Assembly (NCBI GenBank): GCA_041391965.1
Contig: JAWKMZ010000002.1
Span: 310,001 to 374,000 of the forward strand
Direction: 5' to 3'
DNA length: 64,000 bases
Source of the DNA: JAWKMZ01 sp041391965
Lineage (GTDB): Bacteria > Bacteroidota > Bacteroidia > Flavobacteriales > Flavobacteriaceae
The notes under the pieces are model-generated. The model ran no database searches. It had not been told where the DNA came from and saw only the letters and a list, made by a program, of their open reading frames with translations. Of this stretch, positions 33,205 to 42,804 are shown piece after piece. The position numbers and the translations under genes were made by a program. Each line of letters starts with the position of its first letter. Within the stretch, counting starts at the first letter, position 1.

Positions 33205-34947
33205 ATGAGTAAAAATTCAACCGAGCAATTTTTTGAAAATCCAGTCATTGGACATCCAGCTGGTCTTTTTGTATTGTTTTTTACCGAAATGTGGGAACGT
33301 TTTTCTTACTATGGTATGCGAGCTCTTTTAGTATTGTTTTTAACCTCGTCACTTTTTGATGAAGGTTGGGCTTGGCCAAGAGAACATGCTTTAGCATTAT
33401 ATGGAACCTATACTTCATTAGTTTATCTGACACCAATTTTAGGAGGCCATATTGCTGATAAAATAATAGGATATAGAAAGGCTGTTGTAGTAGGAGCATT
33501 GGTAATGACTTTAGGGCATGCCGCTATGGCTGTGGATACACATTTAGCACTCTATATAGGGTTGTTTCTTTTAGTGGTTGGAAATGGATTTTTTAAACCA
33601 ACAATGACATCAATTATTTCACAAATGTATGAAAACCATTCACATAAAAAAGATGGCGCATTTACCATTTATTATATGGGAGTTAATGCAGGAGCTTTTT
33701 TAGGAATCTTGTTATGTGGCTATCTTGGTGAAGAATGGGGTTGGAGCTGGGGCTTCGGATTGGCTGGAATATTCATGTTTTTTGGGATGTTACAATTTTA
33801 TTTTGCACAAGGTATTTTTGGAACTATTGGACTGAAACCTAATAAAGAAACGGATTCTTCATCAGTTGAAACAGTTACTGATAAATTAAACCCATTTCTC
33901 ACTTTTGATAAGATATTAATTGTAGTCTGTGCCCTTATTGGTTTGGTTTGGATTATCAACGATCCTGTTTCAAAAATTGGAGGCTCTAACATTTTTAATT
34001 TTAGTGTAGGCGCTTTGTCTGGTGATAATTTTGCAATTCTTTTTGCGTTGGTGTTATTTTTAATATTAATTATTTCAAGAATTGTCAGATACACTAAAGT
34101 CGTCAGAGATAAAATGATTGCAGTGTCAATTTTTGCTTTTTTTACAATCTTCTTTTGGGCCGCTTTTGAACAAGCAGGTGGTTCAATGACTATTTTTGCT
34201 GGTGATTATACAGACCGCGTTTTAGAAGGAAGTTCAGCCAATATATTTAGAATTGCCAATACTTTAATTACTATCATTCCATTAGGTGTTATTACTTGGG
34301 TGCTTTGGAAATTATTTAAGCAAACGTTCTCAAAATTCGCTCTTGGAAATATTTTTCTTGCAACAAGTTTTATTATTGTTTGGGCTTTGGTATTAACCAT
34401 GCTTTATCAACAATACTCTTCCGAGTCGCCTGAAGTTCCTGCATCGTGGTTTAGTGTACTGAACTCCTTATTTATTATTGTATTTGCACCACTATTTTCA
34501 AAACTTTGGGAAAGTAAATATAACCCAAGTGCTGCGGTTAAATATGGATTAGGCTTAATCCTTTTGGGTGTTGGGTTTTTGGCTTTAGCTTATGGCGCTT
34601 CAGATATTCCTCAAGGGGCTCAAGTTGCTGCAGTAAGCATGATTTGGTTAATAATTGCTTATTTTTTCCATACAATGGGCGAATTATGTTTATCGCCAGT
34701 AGGCTTGTCTTATGTTAGTAAGTTAGTGCCAGGTCGTATGATTGCCATGATGTATGGTGTTTGGTATCTTGCTATTGCAATTGGAAATAAACTTGCAGGA
34801 AGTACTGGTGGCATGATTGATTCTATAACTGCTGAATACTCATTGTCAACCTTCTTTTTGTTGTTTTTTGCTATTCCAGCGGCTGCAGGCGTGTTAGTCA
34901 TGTTAATGAACCCACTCTTGAAAAAACTCATGCACAATGTTAGATAA
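33205..34947 (+). CDS. POT family peptide transporter (second copy)
   Basis: A 580-residue POT transporter with FFTEMWERFSYYGMRALLVLFL near residue 30 and DGAFTIYYMGVNAGAF near residue 152. The hallmark segments match the first copy, but this protein is about 60 residues longer, with insertions in the central cytosolic loop (about 205-225) and between later helices. The two look like an old tandem duplication that has diverged in substrate range. A secreted thioredoxin gene follows 111 bp downstream. Confidence 0.94.
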   Translation: MSKNSTEQFFENPVIGHPAGLFVLFFTEMWERFSYYGMRALLVLFLTSSLFDEGWAWPREHALALYGTYTSLVYLTPILGGHIADKIIGYRKAVVVGALVMTLGHAAMAVDTHLALYIGLFLLVVGNGFFKPTMTSIISQMYENHSHKKDGAFTIYYMGVNAGAFLGILLCGYLGEEWGWSWGFGLAGIFMFFGMLQFYFAQGIFGTIGLKPNKETDSSSVETVTDKLNPFLTFDKILIVVCALIGLVWIINDPVSKIGGSNIFNFSVGALSGDNFAILFALVLFLILIISRIVRYTKVVRDKMIAVSIFAFFTIFFWAAFEQAGGSMTIFAGDYTDRVLEGSSANIFRIANTLITIIPLGVITWVLWKLFKQTFSKFALGNIFLATSFIIVWALVLTMLYQQYSSESPEVPASWFSVLNSLFIIVFAPLFSKLWESKYNPSAAVKYGLGLILLGVGFLALAYGASDIPQGAQVAAVSMIWLIIAYFFHTMGELCLSPVGLSYVSKLVPGRMIAMMYGVWYLAIAIGNKLAGSTGGMIDSITAEYSLSTFFLLFFAIPAAAGVLVMLMNPLLKKLMHNVR

Positions 34948-35058
34948 CCGATTAAATAGTTAAAATAAAAGCAAAATACCAGTTGCTTAGAGCATTTTTT
35001 GTAAGTTCGAAATAACTTTTGCTACCTAAGAAACGAGTTATTATAAGAAATATATAAG

Positions 35059-35607
35059 ATGAAAAAATTAAGATTAATCATAGCTCTAACTGTTTTAACA
35101 TCAGTTACAGCCATTGCTCAAGAAATTAATTGGATTACTTTAGATGAAGCCATAGCACTTCAAAAAAAGCAGCCTAAAAAAATTATGATGGATATTCATA
35201 CTAATTGGTGTGGTCCATGCAAAATGTTAGATAAAAATACTTTTCACAATCCTGATGTAGTGGCTTATGTTAATAAAAACTTTTATGCCGTTAAGTTTAA
35301 TGCCGAAGGAAATGAAACTGTAAATTTTGATGGAAAAACATTTACAAATCCTAATTATAAACCTGAACTTGCCAATAGACGCAATAGTGTACATCAATTA
35401 ACAAGCTACTTAAAAGTTTCAGCCTATCCAACAATTGCTTTTTTTGATGAAAAAGGCGCACTTATTTCACCAGTTGTTGGGTATAAAAATCCGCAGCAAT
35501 TAGAACTTTACTTAAAACTTTTTGTGAGTGATAAGTATAAGGATATGAAAAAACAAGAAGATTTTAATGCTTACTATACTGCTTTTGTGCCCGAATTTAA
35601 AGGCTAA
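35059..35607 (+). CDS. Secreted thioredoxin-fold protein
   Basis: A 182-residue protein with a signal peptide (ending VTAIAQ) and a thioredoxin fold. The active site is NWCGPCKMLDKNTF near residues 49-62. A DUF255-like insertion (NETVNFDGKTFTNPNYKPELANRR) precedes SAYPTIAFFD, which carries the cis-Pro. It should act as a periplasmic disulfide reductase. Its stop overlaps the stop of the convergent comEC gene by 4 bp (35604-35607). Confidence 0.9.
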   Translation: MKKLRLIIALTVLTSVTAIAQEINWITLDEAIALQKKQPKKIMMDIHTNWCGPCKMLDKNTFHNPDVVAYVNKNFYAVKFNAEGNETVNFDGKTFTNPNYKPELANRRNSVHQLTSYLKVSAYPTIAFFDEKGALISPVVGYKNPQQLELYLKLFVSDKYKDMKKQEDFNAYYTAFVPEFKG

Positions 35608-37649
35608 TACGTTTCATATTTAAAAATAAAAGCTCCCTTTTTACTAGTTTGATAAAAAGGGATCTTTTGTTTTATACAGGTACTTTCCCATCGTTTTAAA
35701 TAAGATTTATAATTGCTTCCGTCTGCAATAATCATGGAAGGTTTTAAGGAATCTATCAATCTGCTGAGATTTATTTTTGGTGTATTTGTGAGCAAAACAT
35801 AATCGGGTTTAAAAGTTTTTATGTTGTAAATACCAAAGCTGTCTATCACTAAAAGATGCTTAGTCCCAATTTGATACACAGATTTTAAAGTATCAATATC
35901 TACTTTGGTAATAGCATTTCCGACCTTGTAATTTTTGATGATGTTATCGGTTTTTTGCGCCAAACTATCAAAATTGCTTGCAATGGTTAATTTTGCATCT
36001 GTTTTATTGCCAATCAAACTGTATCTACTTTTATGAAAGATGATAAATTCATTGGTTTTGTTGTGATATTTGCCAAATATTAGTACAGATTGAAATAATA
36101 AAATGGCTATTAATAAAAAACTCAAACGTTGAAAATTTATTTTTTTAAATACTGCTACCAAACCAATAATCACTAAATAAGCCGTTACAACTTGCAACAT
36201 ATTAAAGGCGATGTCTTTAAACAAAAAACGTTCTTGTTGCGCAATCCAGCGGACAAAATCGTTCATGATGCTTATTATAAACCCATAAATATCTGCTAAC
36301 CATTGTGGAAGTAAATGGGTTAAAGCTAATACAATGATGATGATTCCAAGACCTAAAATAACTCCTAAAACAGGAATAATGACCAAATTTGAAACAAAAA
36401 ACAGTCCAGGAAACTGATGAAAGTAATACAAACTAATGGGTATGATTCCAAATTGTGCAGCCAAGGTAACTGTAAAAACATCCCAAAACAATGTTTGTAG
36501 TTTCCATTTTGGAGTCCATAGTTTGACTAACATAGGTTGAATAGTAACAATAGCTATCACTGCCAAATAGCTCATTTGAAATCCGACATCAAATAAAAAC
36601 ATAGGTTTTAACAAAAGCAGCAAAAACATAGAAATAGCAAGCGTGTTATAAATATTGGTTGGACGTTTTAGGTTCATTCCAATGGCTACAATGCTAAACA
36701 TGGTAACCGCTCTGGTAACAGAAGCCGACAAGCCAGCAATAATGGCAAAACACCATAAACACAAAAGCACAAGAATGATTTTAATTGTTTTTCCATGTTT
36801 TAGATATTCAATAGGCTTAAATACAAAGTTGAGCAGCAATAAAATAATACCAACGTGCAAACCCGAAACTGCCAAAATATGAATAGCTCCAGCTTTGGTG
36901 TAACTGTTGTAAATGTCTGCGCTAATATCTTGGCGTTGTCCTAATAAAAGTGCATTTATGAGTGCTAATTCATCAGGTTTAAAATGGTAAGTTTTAAGTT
37001 TGTTGTTGATGGTTTTTCTCAAATCTGCAGCAATGCCAAAAATGGTTTTTGTACTTGATTTGGCATACAATAAAAATCGATATTCTGTAAAAATTTGATG
37101 ATAGATATGTTGTTTTTCAAGATAATTTTTATAATCAAATTGATTAGGATTTAGTGGATGAATCAAATCTTTTAAACCAGAAGTTGTTACCAAAACATCG
37201 TCAACATTTAAAGATGTTTGTGTGCTGTCTTTTTGAAGGTTTAGCAATGTTTTTCCTGAGGTAGATACTTGGTTAATCTTTAAAATATCGACAATATATT
37301 TATCGTAATAATTACCAGATTTTAGCACTTCTGTCACTTTAAAAGTGATGGTTTTTATACGGTTATTTTCTCTAACACTATGTGTGTAATGGGTTTTAAA
37401 ATTAGTTTGTTTGTGAAAATTATAAGTTAAAATTCCTACAAAAAAAGTAGTAATAAAAGCCAAAATACCAAACCAAATCGTTTTTTGAAATTGATTTTTG
37501 CTTAGCAATAAAACAATAAAAAGTAAAAAAATAAATCCTACAGTAAGTTCTAAACTAAGATTTAAAGAAACATTAAACAGAGTGCCAATAATAATACCAG
37601 CAACTAAACAAAGGGTTAATTTTATGATGGCAAAATTTAGTAACTTCAT
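35604..37649 (-). CDS. comEC: ComEC/Rec2 family DNA uptake channel
   Basis: A 681-residue polytopic protein. An N-terminal soluble/OB-like region between the first TMs (about 95-180, DUF4131 type) is followed by the Competence domain. That domain has LALINALLLGQRQDISADIYNSYTKAGAIHILAVSGLHVGIILLLL at about residues 225-270. A C-terminal lactamase-like domain is short and degenerate (from about 530; ends YQTSKKGAFIFKYETY) and lacks an HxHxDH motif. It probably carries single-stranded DNA across the inner membrane during transformation. It is the distal gene after the NlpC/P60 gene. Confidence 0.88.
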   Translation of the reverse strand: MKLLNFAIIKLTLCLVAGIIIGTLFNVSLNLSLELTVGFIFLLFIVLLLSKNQFQKTIWFGILAFITTFFVGILTYNFHKQTNFKTHYTHSVRENNRIKTITFKVTEVLKSGNYYDKYIVDILKINQVSTSGKTLLNLQKDSTQTSLNVDDVLVTTSGLKDLIHPLNPNQFDYKNYLEKQHIYHQIFTEYRFLLYAKSSTKTIFGIAADLRKTINNKLKTYHFKPDELALINALLLGQRQDISADIYNSYTKAGAIHILAVSGLHVGIILLLLNFVFKPIEYLKHGKTIKIILVLLCLWCFAIIAGLSASVTRAVTMFSIVAIGMNLKRPTNIYNTLAISMFLLLLLKPMFLFDVGFQMSYLAVIAIVTIQPMLVKLWTPKWKLQTLFWDVFTVTLAAQFGIIPISLYYFHQFPGLFFVSNLVIIPVLGVILGLGIIIIVLALTHLLPQWLADIYGFIISIMNDFVRWIAQQERFLFKDIAFNMLQVVTAYLVIIGLVAVFKKINFQRLSFLLIAILLFQSVLIFGKYHNKTNEFIIFHKSRYSLIGNKTDAKLTIASNFDSLAQKTDNIIKNYKVGNAITKVDIDTLKSVYQIGTKHLLVIDSFGIYNIKTFKPDYVLLTNTPKINLSRLIDSLKPSMIIADGSNYKSYLKRWESTCIKQKIPFYQTSKKGAFIFKYETY

Positions 37650-37674
37650 AACTCTAAGTTACTAAAAATTAGTG

Positions 37675-38253
37675 TTATAAAATGCGTTTGGCTTTTACAA
37701 AAGAGGTGTACCAATAGCGCTCAGCAAGTGATGATATTAAAACGCCTCCTTTGGTGGTTGCATGTATAAATTGTACCAAACCAGGACGTACTGCAACTAC
37801 CAATCCAACATGGCTTATTTCTTTTTTTCTTGGATTGGTTTCAAAAAACAATAAATCGCCTTCTTGGAGCTCTTCAATGGTAACATCTACACCTTGTTTT
37901 GCCATGTCTCTGGACACTCGTGGCAAGTTAACGTCATAAGCTTTAAAAGACACATAAACCAAACCAGAGCAATCCATTCCAGATTTTGTAGTGCCACCAT
38001 ATTTATAACGGACACCATCAAATTGTTTGGCATAATCTGTAATTTCAGAAGCTAAATTAGAGCGTTTTTCTGGCGTAAATCTGTTTTGAGGATTTGAAAT
38101 GTTTGTATGCGTGGTGTCTTTATGAATGTCATCTCTTTTATCAGATTTTGATTGTGTAATTGTTGGTTTTGATTGTTTTTTAGTGTGTTTTGAAGATTTG
38201 CAGCTACTAAAACTTAAAAGCACACATACAATTACAATAATTTTTTTCATCAT
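37675..38253 (-). CDS. NlpC/P60 (C40) cell-wall endopeptidase lipoprotein
   Basis: A 192-residue lipoprotein (LSFSSC, lipid Cys 18) with a low-complexity Lys/Ser/Thr linker (about 20-60) and a C40 peptidase domain. The catalytic Cys is C95 (MDCSGLVYVSF), with H148 (ISHVGLVV) and H164 (FIHAT) as the other active-site residues. It cleaves peptidoglycan stem peptides. The ATG adjoins the lpxB stop (1 bp overlap at 38253). Next to lpxB and comEC it is part of an envelope gene run. Confidence 0.92.
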   Translation of the reverse strand: MMKKIIVIVCVLLSFSSCKSSKHTKKQSKPTITQSKSDKRDDIHKDTTHTNISNPQNRFTPEKRSNLASEITDYAKQFDGVRYKYGGTTKSGMDCSGLVYVSFKAYDVNLPRVSRDMAKQGVDVTIEELQEGDLLFFETNPRKKEISHVGLVVAVRPGLVQFIHATTKGGVLISSLAERYWYTSFVKAKRIL

Positions 38254-39374
38254 TACGATTGGGCTTTTAAGCTATTGAAAATTAATTTTGCAGCTTTTTC
38301 ACTGGCACCTTTGCCACCAAGTAATTTTTCGAGTTCAAAATAATCCATAAACATTTGGCTTCTGTTTTCTGGTTGTAAAATACGGTCGAGCTCTGTTTTT
38401 AAACGTTTGGTATTGAACTCATTTTGAATCAATTCTGTAACCACTTCCTTGTTCATAATTAAATTGACCAACGAAATATATTTTAAGGTGATAATGCGTT
38501 TCGCAATTTGATAAGATATCCAACTGCCTTTATAACAAACCACTTGTGGTACTTTAAACAGAGCGGTTTCTAAGGTAGCAGTACCAGAAGTGACCAGAGC
38601 AGCTGTAGAAATACTTAATAAGTCATAAGTTTCATTAGTCACAAAAGCTACATTTTTGTTTTTGATAAATGATGTGTAAAACTCGTAATCCTGACTTGGA
38701 GCACCTGCAATTACAAACTGATACTTATGAAATGACTTCACCACACTGAGCATGACCGAAAGCATTTTGGTTATTTCTTGTTTTCGACTTCCAGGAAGCA
38801 AAGCAATAATTGGTTTGTCAGATAGTTCGTGGTTGGCTCTAAATTCATATTCGTCCACTTGATTTCGGTTGGCAATAGCGTCAATTAAAGGATGTCCAAC
38901 AAAGGTGACGTCATATTGAAATTCATTTTTGTAAAAGTCTTTTTCAAAGGGCAAAATCACATACATGGCATCAATATCTCTTTTAATGTTATGTACTCTT
39001 TTGGCTCGTGACGCCCAAACTTGTGGCGAAATATAGTAATTGGTTTTAAAGCCTTTTTGTTTGGCCCATTTTGCAATTCGCAAATTAAATCCAGAATAAT
39101 CAATACAAATAATGACATCTGGTTGGTAATGCTCAATATCTGTTTTACAAAAAGCAATATTTTTAAAAATGGTTCTAATCCCTTTTAAGACTTCTACAAA
39201 ACCCATAAAAGCTGATTCTTTGTAATGTTTTACTAAAGTACCACCAACATTTTGCATTAAATCGCCTCCCCAAAATCTAAAATTAGCGTTTACATCTTGT
39301 TTTTGTAATGCTTTCATTAGGTTAGAACCATGCAAATCTCCTGAGGCTTCGCCAGCAATTATGTAATATTTCAT
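38253..39374 (-). CDS. lpxB: Lipid-A-disaccharide synthase
   Basis: A 373-residue GT19 enzyme that joins UDP-2,3-diacylglucosamine and lipid X to the lipid A disaccharide. The N-terminus MKYYIIAGEASGDLHGSNLMKAL is the family signature. RFWGGDLMQNVGGTLVKHYKESAFMGFVEVL, YYISPQVWAS, VTFVGHPLID and LLPGSRKQEI follow in order. SGTATLETALFKVPQVVCYK is the C-terminal binding site. The ATG at 39374 is chosen because it opens the signature; the open frame to 39425 overlaps the neighbouring gene. Confidence 0.96.
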   Translation of the reverse strand: MKYYIIAGEASGDLHGSNLMKALQKQDVNANFRFWGGDLMQNVGGTLVKHYKESAFMGFVEVLKGIRTIFKNIAFCKTDIEHYQPDVIICIDYSGFNLRIAKWAKQKGFKTNYYISPQVWASRAKRVHNIKRDIDAMYVILPFEKDFYKNEFQYDVTFVGHPLIDAIANRNQVDEYEFRANHELSDKPIIALLPGSRKQEITKMLSVMLSVVKSFHKYQFVIAGAPSQDYEFYTSFIKNKNVAFVTNETYDLLSISTAALVTSGTATLETALFKVPQVVCYKGSWISYQIAKRIITLKYISLVNLIMNKEVVTELIQNEFNTKRLKTELDRILQPENRSQMFMDYFELEKLLGGKGASEKAAKLIFNSLKAQS

Positions 39375-39387
39375 TATAAGTTTTGAA

Positions 39388-39672
39388 CTATATAAATTTA
39401 ATAACAAAAGTACAAACAGCCGCAAAAACGGTTGCTAAAAGTACACCTCTGGCTCTGTAGTCTTGCTTTTTTTTGATAAAAATAAAGAAAGCGGCTAAAT
39501 TTAAAATAGCACCTATGCTTAAAAGCTTCCCAAAAAACCCTTCGGCAAGAGCACTTTTTATACTGCTTTCAAAGCCGTCGCCATTTCCAAAAAATTGAAT
39601 GGCTAATAGTAATCCTAAAACGTTGGCAATAAGACCAACCAAAAAACCAATAAATACTTCCTTTTTAATCAT
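39388..39672 (-). CDS. Small membrane protein between surE and lpxB
   Basis: A 94-residue protein with three hydrophobic segments (about 7-26, 50-66 and 74-92) and short basic loops (KKKQDYRARG). No family is recognised. It overlaps surE by 8 bp at its start and ends 13 bp before lpxB, so it belongs to the same transcript. Its place between surE and lpxB suggests a conserved flavobacterial envelope protein, but I cannot say what it does. Confidence 0.75.
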   Translation of the reverse strand: MIKKEVFIGFLVGLIANVLGLLLAIQFFGNGDGFESSIKSALAEGFFGKLLSIGAILNLAAFFIFIKKKQDYRARGVLLATVFAAVCTFVIKFI

Positions 39673-40441
39673 TTAATTTCCAAGAGTTTAAGTTTTGTAT
39701 ATAATGATGTGCTGTCAAATCAAATTGAATAGGCACCACAGAAACGTATCCTTGTGCCAAAGCCCATTCGTCGGTATCTTCACCATGGTCTAAATTTACA
39801 AATTTACCAGTAAGCCAATAATAATCACGTCCTTGCGGATTTTTGCGTTTGTCAAATTCTTCCTCCCAGTTGGCCTTAGCTTGTCGGCAAACTTTGATAC
39901 CTTTAATTTCTTTTTTTGAAAGATTAGGGAAGTTTACATTTAAGACCATCCCATTTGGTAAACCATTGGTCAACGCATTTTCAATAATAATTTTTGCAAA
40001 ATGTTTTGCAGCTTCAAAATTAGCATTCCAATTGTAATCTAATAACGAAAACCCAATGGCAGGAATGCCTTCAATACCAGCTTCAAGTGCAGCACTCATG
40101 GTGCCTGAGTAAATGATATTTATTGAAGAGTTGGAGCCATGGTTAATTCCAGAAACACACAAATCTGGTCGTCGGTTCAAAATTTGCTTTATTCCCAATT
40201 TTACACAATCCGCAGGTGTGCCAGAACAACTGTATTCTTTTTGTTTGCCTTTGCTAATGGTTACAGTTTCAACAAAAAGGGTCGAATTTATTGTAATAGC
40301 ATGACCCATTCCACTTTGTGGACTGTCTGGTGCCACCACTACCACATCGCCAATAGTATTAGCAACTTCAATTAAAGCACGAATACCAGGTGCTGTAATA
40401 CCGTCATCATTGGTAACTAAAATAAGTGGTCGTTTAGTCAT
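39665..40441 (-). CDS. surE: 5'/3'-nucleotidase SurE
   Basis: A metal-dependent phosphatase of about 258 residues. ILVTNDDGITAPGIRAL at the N-terminus holds the metal-binding Asp pair. VVAPDSPQSGMGHAITI and DLCVSGINHGSNSS (the Asn metal ligand), then YSGTMSAALEAGIEGIPAIGFS, complete the SurE core. It dephosphorylates nucleoside monophosphates. ATGs at 40441 and 40447 are both plausible; the longer frame to 40465 is less likely. The gene heads the leftward surE, small membrane protein, lpxB, NlpC, comEC run. Confidence 0.95.
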   Translation of the reverse strand: MTKRPLILVTNDDGITAPGIRALIEVANTIGDVVVVAPDSPQSGMGHAITINSTLFVETVTISKGKQKEYSCSGTPADCVKLGIKQILNRRPDLCVSGINHGSNSSINIIYSGTMSAALEAGIEGIPAIGFSLLDYNWNANFEAAKHFAKIIIENALTNGLPNGMVLNVNFPNLSKKEIKGIKVCRQAKANWEEEFDKRKNPQGRDYYWLTGKFVNLDHGEDTDEWALAQGYVSVVPIQFDLTAHHYIQNLNSWKLND

Positions 40442-40595
40442 AAACATATTAATTTTTGAGACCACTAAAATACATAAATTAGGTTTTAATTAACGGTTCT
40501 GAGAGGTTTAACAAAAAATTAGTAGCGAATGGTTTTATTGGCATGGTTTTTTCTTTTACTTTAGTGAAAAATAAATCATGCAATTTTACAGAATT

Positions 40596-42797
40596 ATGAA
40601 AAGGAATTATAAGTTATTACTGTTAGTGCTCATGTTGGCATTTGCATCTTGCAGCTTTACTTCAAAAAAGTTTGAAAATCCTGATAAAGACAAACTTCTT
40701 ATTCAATTAATCACTTATGTTTTAGATCAAGGACATTATAGTCCAAGAGACTTAAATGATGGATTTTCTGAGCAAGTGTTTAATGATTATTTAAAGCAGT
40801 TAGATCCGTTTAAACGTTATTTTTACGCATCAGATATTAAAGAATTTGAGGCTTACAAAGATGAATTAGATGATCAGATTAAAGCCTCAGATATTTCATT
40901 TTTTAATTTGACACATCAACGTTTATTACAGCGTATAGCAGAATCTGAAACTTTATATAAAGATGTTTTAGAAACGCCTTTTGACTTCAGTAAAAAAGAA
41001 GAATTTTCAACAGATTATGATAATTTGCCTTATGTGTCGTCCAAGCAAGAAATGAAAGAACGATGGAGAAAACAGCTTAAATTTTCGACCATTGCTAATT
41101 ATGACGATTTGATGTCGCAGCAAAACCATACCTATTCTGATAAAAAAAGTTTAGAAAAAGCAAGCGAAATTGATCCTGAAGCTATCCTTGATAAGGATGC
41201 TCCAAAAAAAGAAGTTGTTGAGAAAAAATCACCTGCAGAATTAGAGAAAGAAGCCAGAGCCACTACTTTAAAATCCTTAAATGAGTTGTATGATTTTATT
41301 GACGAAAGACAGCAACAAGATTGGTTTGCAGTTTATATTAATGCTATTGTTGAAGAGTTTGATCCACACACATTCTATTTTGCACCAGAAGATAAAGACC
41401 GTTTTGACGTTGCTATGTCTGGCAATTTTGAAGGTATTGGAGCGCGTTTGCAAAAGAAAATGGACGTTATTACCATTAATGAAATTATAAGTGGTGGACC
41501 AGCTTGGAGACAAAATGAATTGGAAGTTGGAGACCAAATTTTGAAAGTAAAACAAGACAATGGTGAACCTGCAGTTAATGTGGTTGGAATGCGCTTGGAC
41601 GATGCTGTTAAATTGATTAAAGGACCAAAAGGAACCAATGTTATTTTAACACTCAAAAAAGTAAATGGCACTATTGAAGATTTAAAAATAATGCGCGATG
41701 TGGTTGAACTTGAAGAAACCTACGCCAAATCATCAACCGTTATCAAAGATGGTAAGAAATTTGGAGTGATTAATTTACCTAAATTTTATGTCGATTTTCA
41801 AGATTACAACAAACGAAATGCAGCCTCAGATATCAAACAAGAAATAGAACGACTAAAAGAACAAGGCGTTGAAGGTTTGGTGTTAGATTTAAGAAATAAT
41901 GGAGGAGGATCACTTCAAACGGTTGTTGATATGGGAGGATTATTTATCAAAGATGGCCCAATTGTACAAGTCAAAACCGCTGGAGAACCAAAAGAAGTAT
42001 TAAATGATAGAGATAAATCTATTGTTTGGGATGGTCCTTTGGTAATTTTAGTAAACGAACTATCAGCTTCAGCTTCCGAAATTTTGGCAGCCGCCATGCA
42101 AGACTACAAACGCGCTATTATTATTGGAAGCAAACAAACCTACGGAAAAGGAACGGTTCAAAATGTGTTAGATTTAAACAGAATGGTAAGAAATAACAGC
42201 GAAGGTGACATGGGAGCTTTAAAGTTTACGACGCAAAAATTCTACAGAATCAATGGAGGTTCTACACAACTTGAAGGTGTAAAAAGTGATGTGGTAGTTC
42301 CAGATCGTTACAGTTATATTGATGTAGGTGAAAAAGACAATGAAAACCCCTTACCTTGGGATAAAATTGAACCAGCAAATTATAACGTTTGGGAAAATTA
42401 TTTTGATTATCAAGATGCTATCAATAAAAGTAAAGAGAGAATGGCTCATAATGAGCAGTTAAAACTGATTGACCAAAATGCACAATGGGTAAAACAAATT
42501 AGAGACAAAAATGAGTATTCTCTAAATTATGATGATTATAAAGCAACTTTAAAATTGAATGAAGAAGAAGCCAAACGCTTTGAAAAATTATCCGATTATA
42601 AATCTAATTTAACATTTACATCGTTACCTTATGAAATAAAATTGATGGAAAACGATAGTGTTTTAAAACAAAAACGTGAGCGTTGGCATGAAAGTTTAAG
42701 TAAAGATGTGTATGTAGATGAAGCTTTGAATGTTTTAAATGATCTTAAAATGTCTTATGCTGTAAAACAAAAAGTAGCAACAAACGTAAAAGATTAA
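40596..42797 (+). CDS. Carboxy-terminal processing peptidase (S41, Tsp/Prc type)
   Basis: A 733-residue tail-specific protease lipoprotein (LAFASC lipobox). The order is an N-terminal helical region (about 25-225), a PDZ domain near 235-340 (GNFEGIGARLQKKMDVITINEIISGGPAWRQ), an S41 protease core and a C-terminal DUF3340-like region. Catalytic residues are the Ser in NELSASASEILAAAMQDY (about residue 490) and the Lys in IGSKQTYGKG about 25 residues later. It degrades or trims periplasmic proteins from their C-termini. The ATG at 40596 starts the signal peptide. The OppC-like permease gene follows after 7 bp. Confidence 0.94.
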   Translation: MKRNYKLLLLVLMLAFASCSFTSKKFENPDKDKLLIQLITYVLDQGHYSPRDLNDGFSEQVFNDYLKQLDPFKRYFYASDIKEFEAYKDELDDQIKASDISFFNLTHQRLLQRIAESETLYKDVLETPFDFSKKEEFSTDYDNLPYVSSKQEMKERWRKQLKFSTIANYDDLMSQQNHTYSDKKSLEKASEIDPEAILDKDAPKKEVVEKKSPAELEKEARATTLKSLNELYDFIDERQQQDWFAVYINAIVEEFDPHTFYFAPEDKDRFDVAMSGNFEGIGARLQKKMDVITINEIISGGPAWRQNELEVGDQILKVKQDNGEPAVNVVGMRLDDAVKLIKGPKGTNVILTLKKVNGTIEDLKIMRDVVELEETYAKSSTVIKDGKKFGVINLPKFYVDFQDYNKRNAASDIKQEIERLKEQGVEGLVLDLRNNGGGSLQTVVDMGGLFIKDGPIVQVKTAGEPKEVLNDRDKSIVWDGPLVILVNELSASASEILAAAMQDYKRAIIIGSKQTYGKGTVQNVLDLNRMVRNNSEGDMGALKFTTQKFYRINGGSTQLEGVKSDVVVPDRYSYIDVGEKDNENPLPWDKIEPANYNVWENYFDYQDAINKSKERMAHNEQLKLIDQNAQWVKQIRDKNEYSLNYDDYKATLKLNEEEAKRFEKLSDYKSNLTFTSLPYEIKLMENDSVLKQKRERWHESLSKDVYVDEALNVLNDLKMSYAVKQKVATNVKD

Positions 42798-42804
42798 AAA
42801 TTAA

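Noticed and set aside
34990..35025. Short TGCT/AGCA stem with T-run after the second POT gene as a terminator
   Set aside because: Four base pairs are too few for a Rho-independent terminator.
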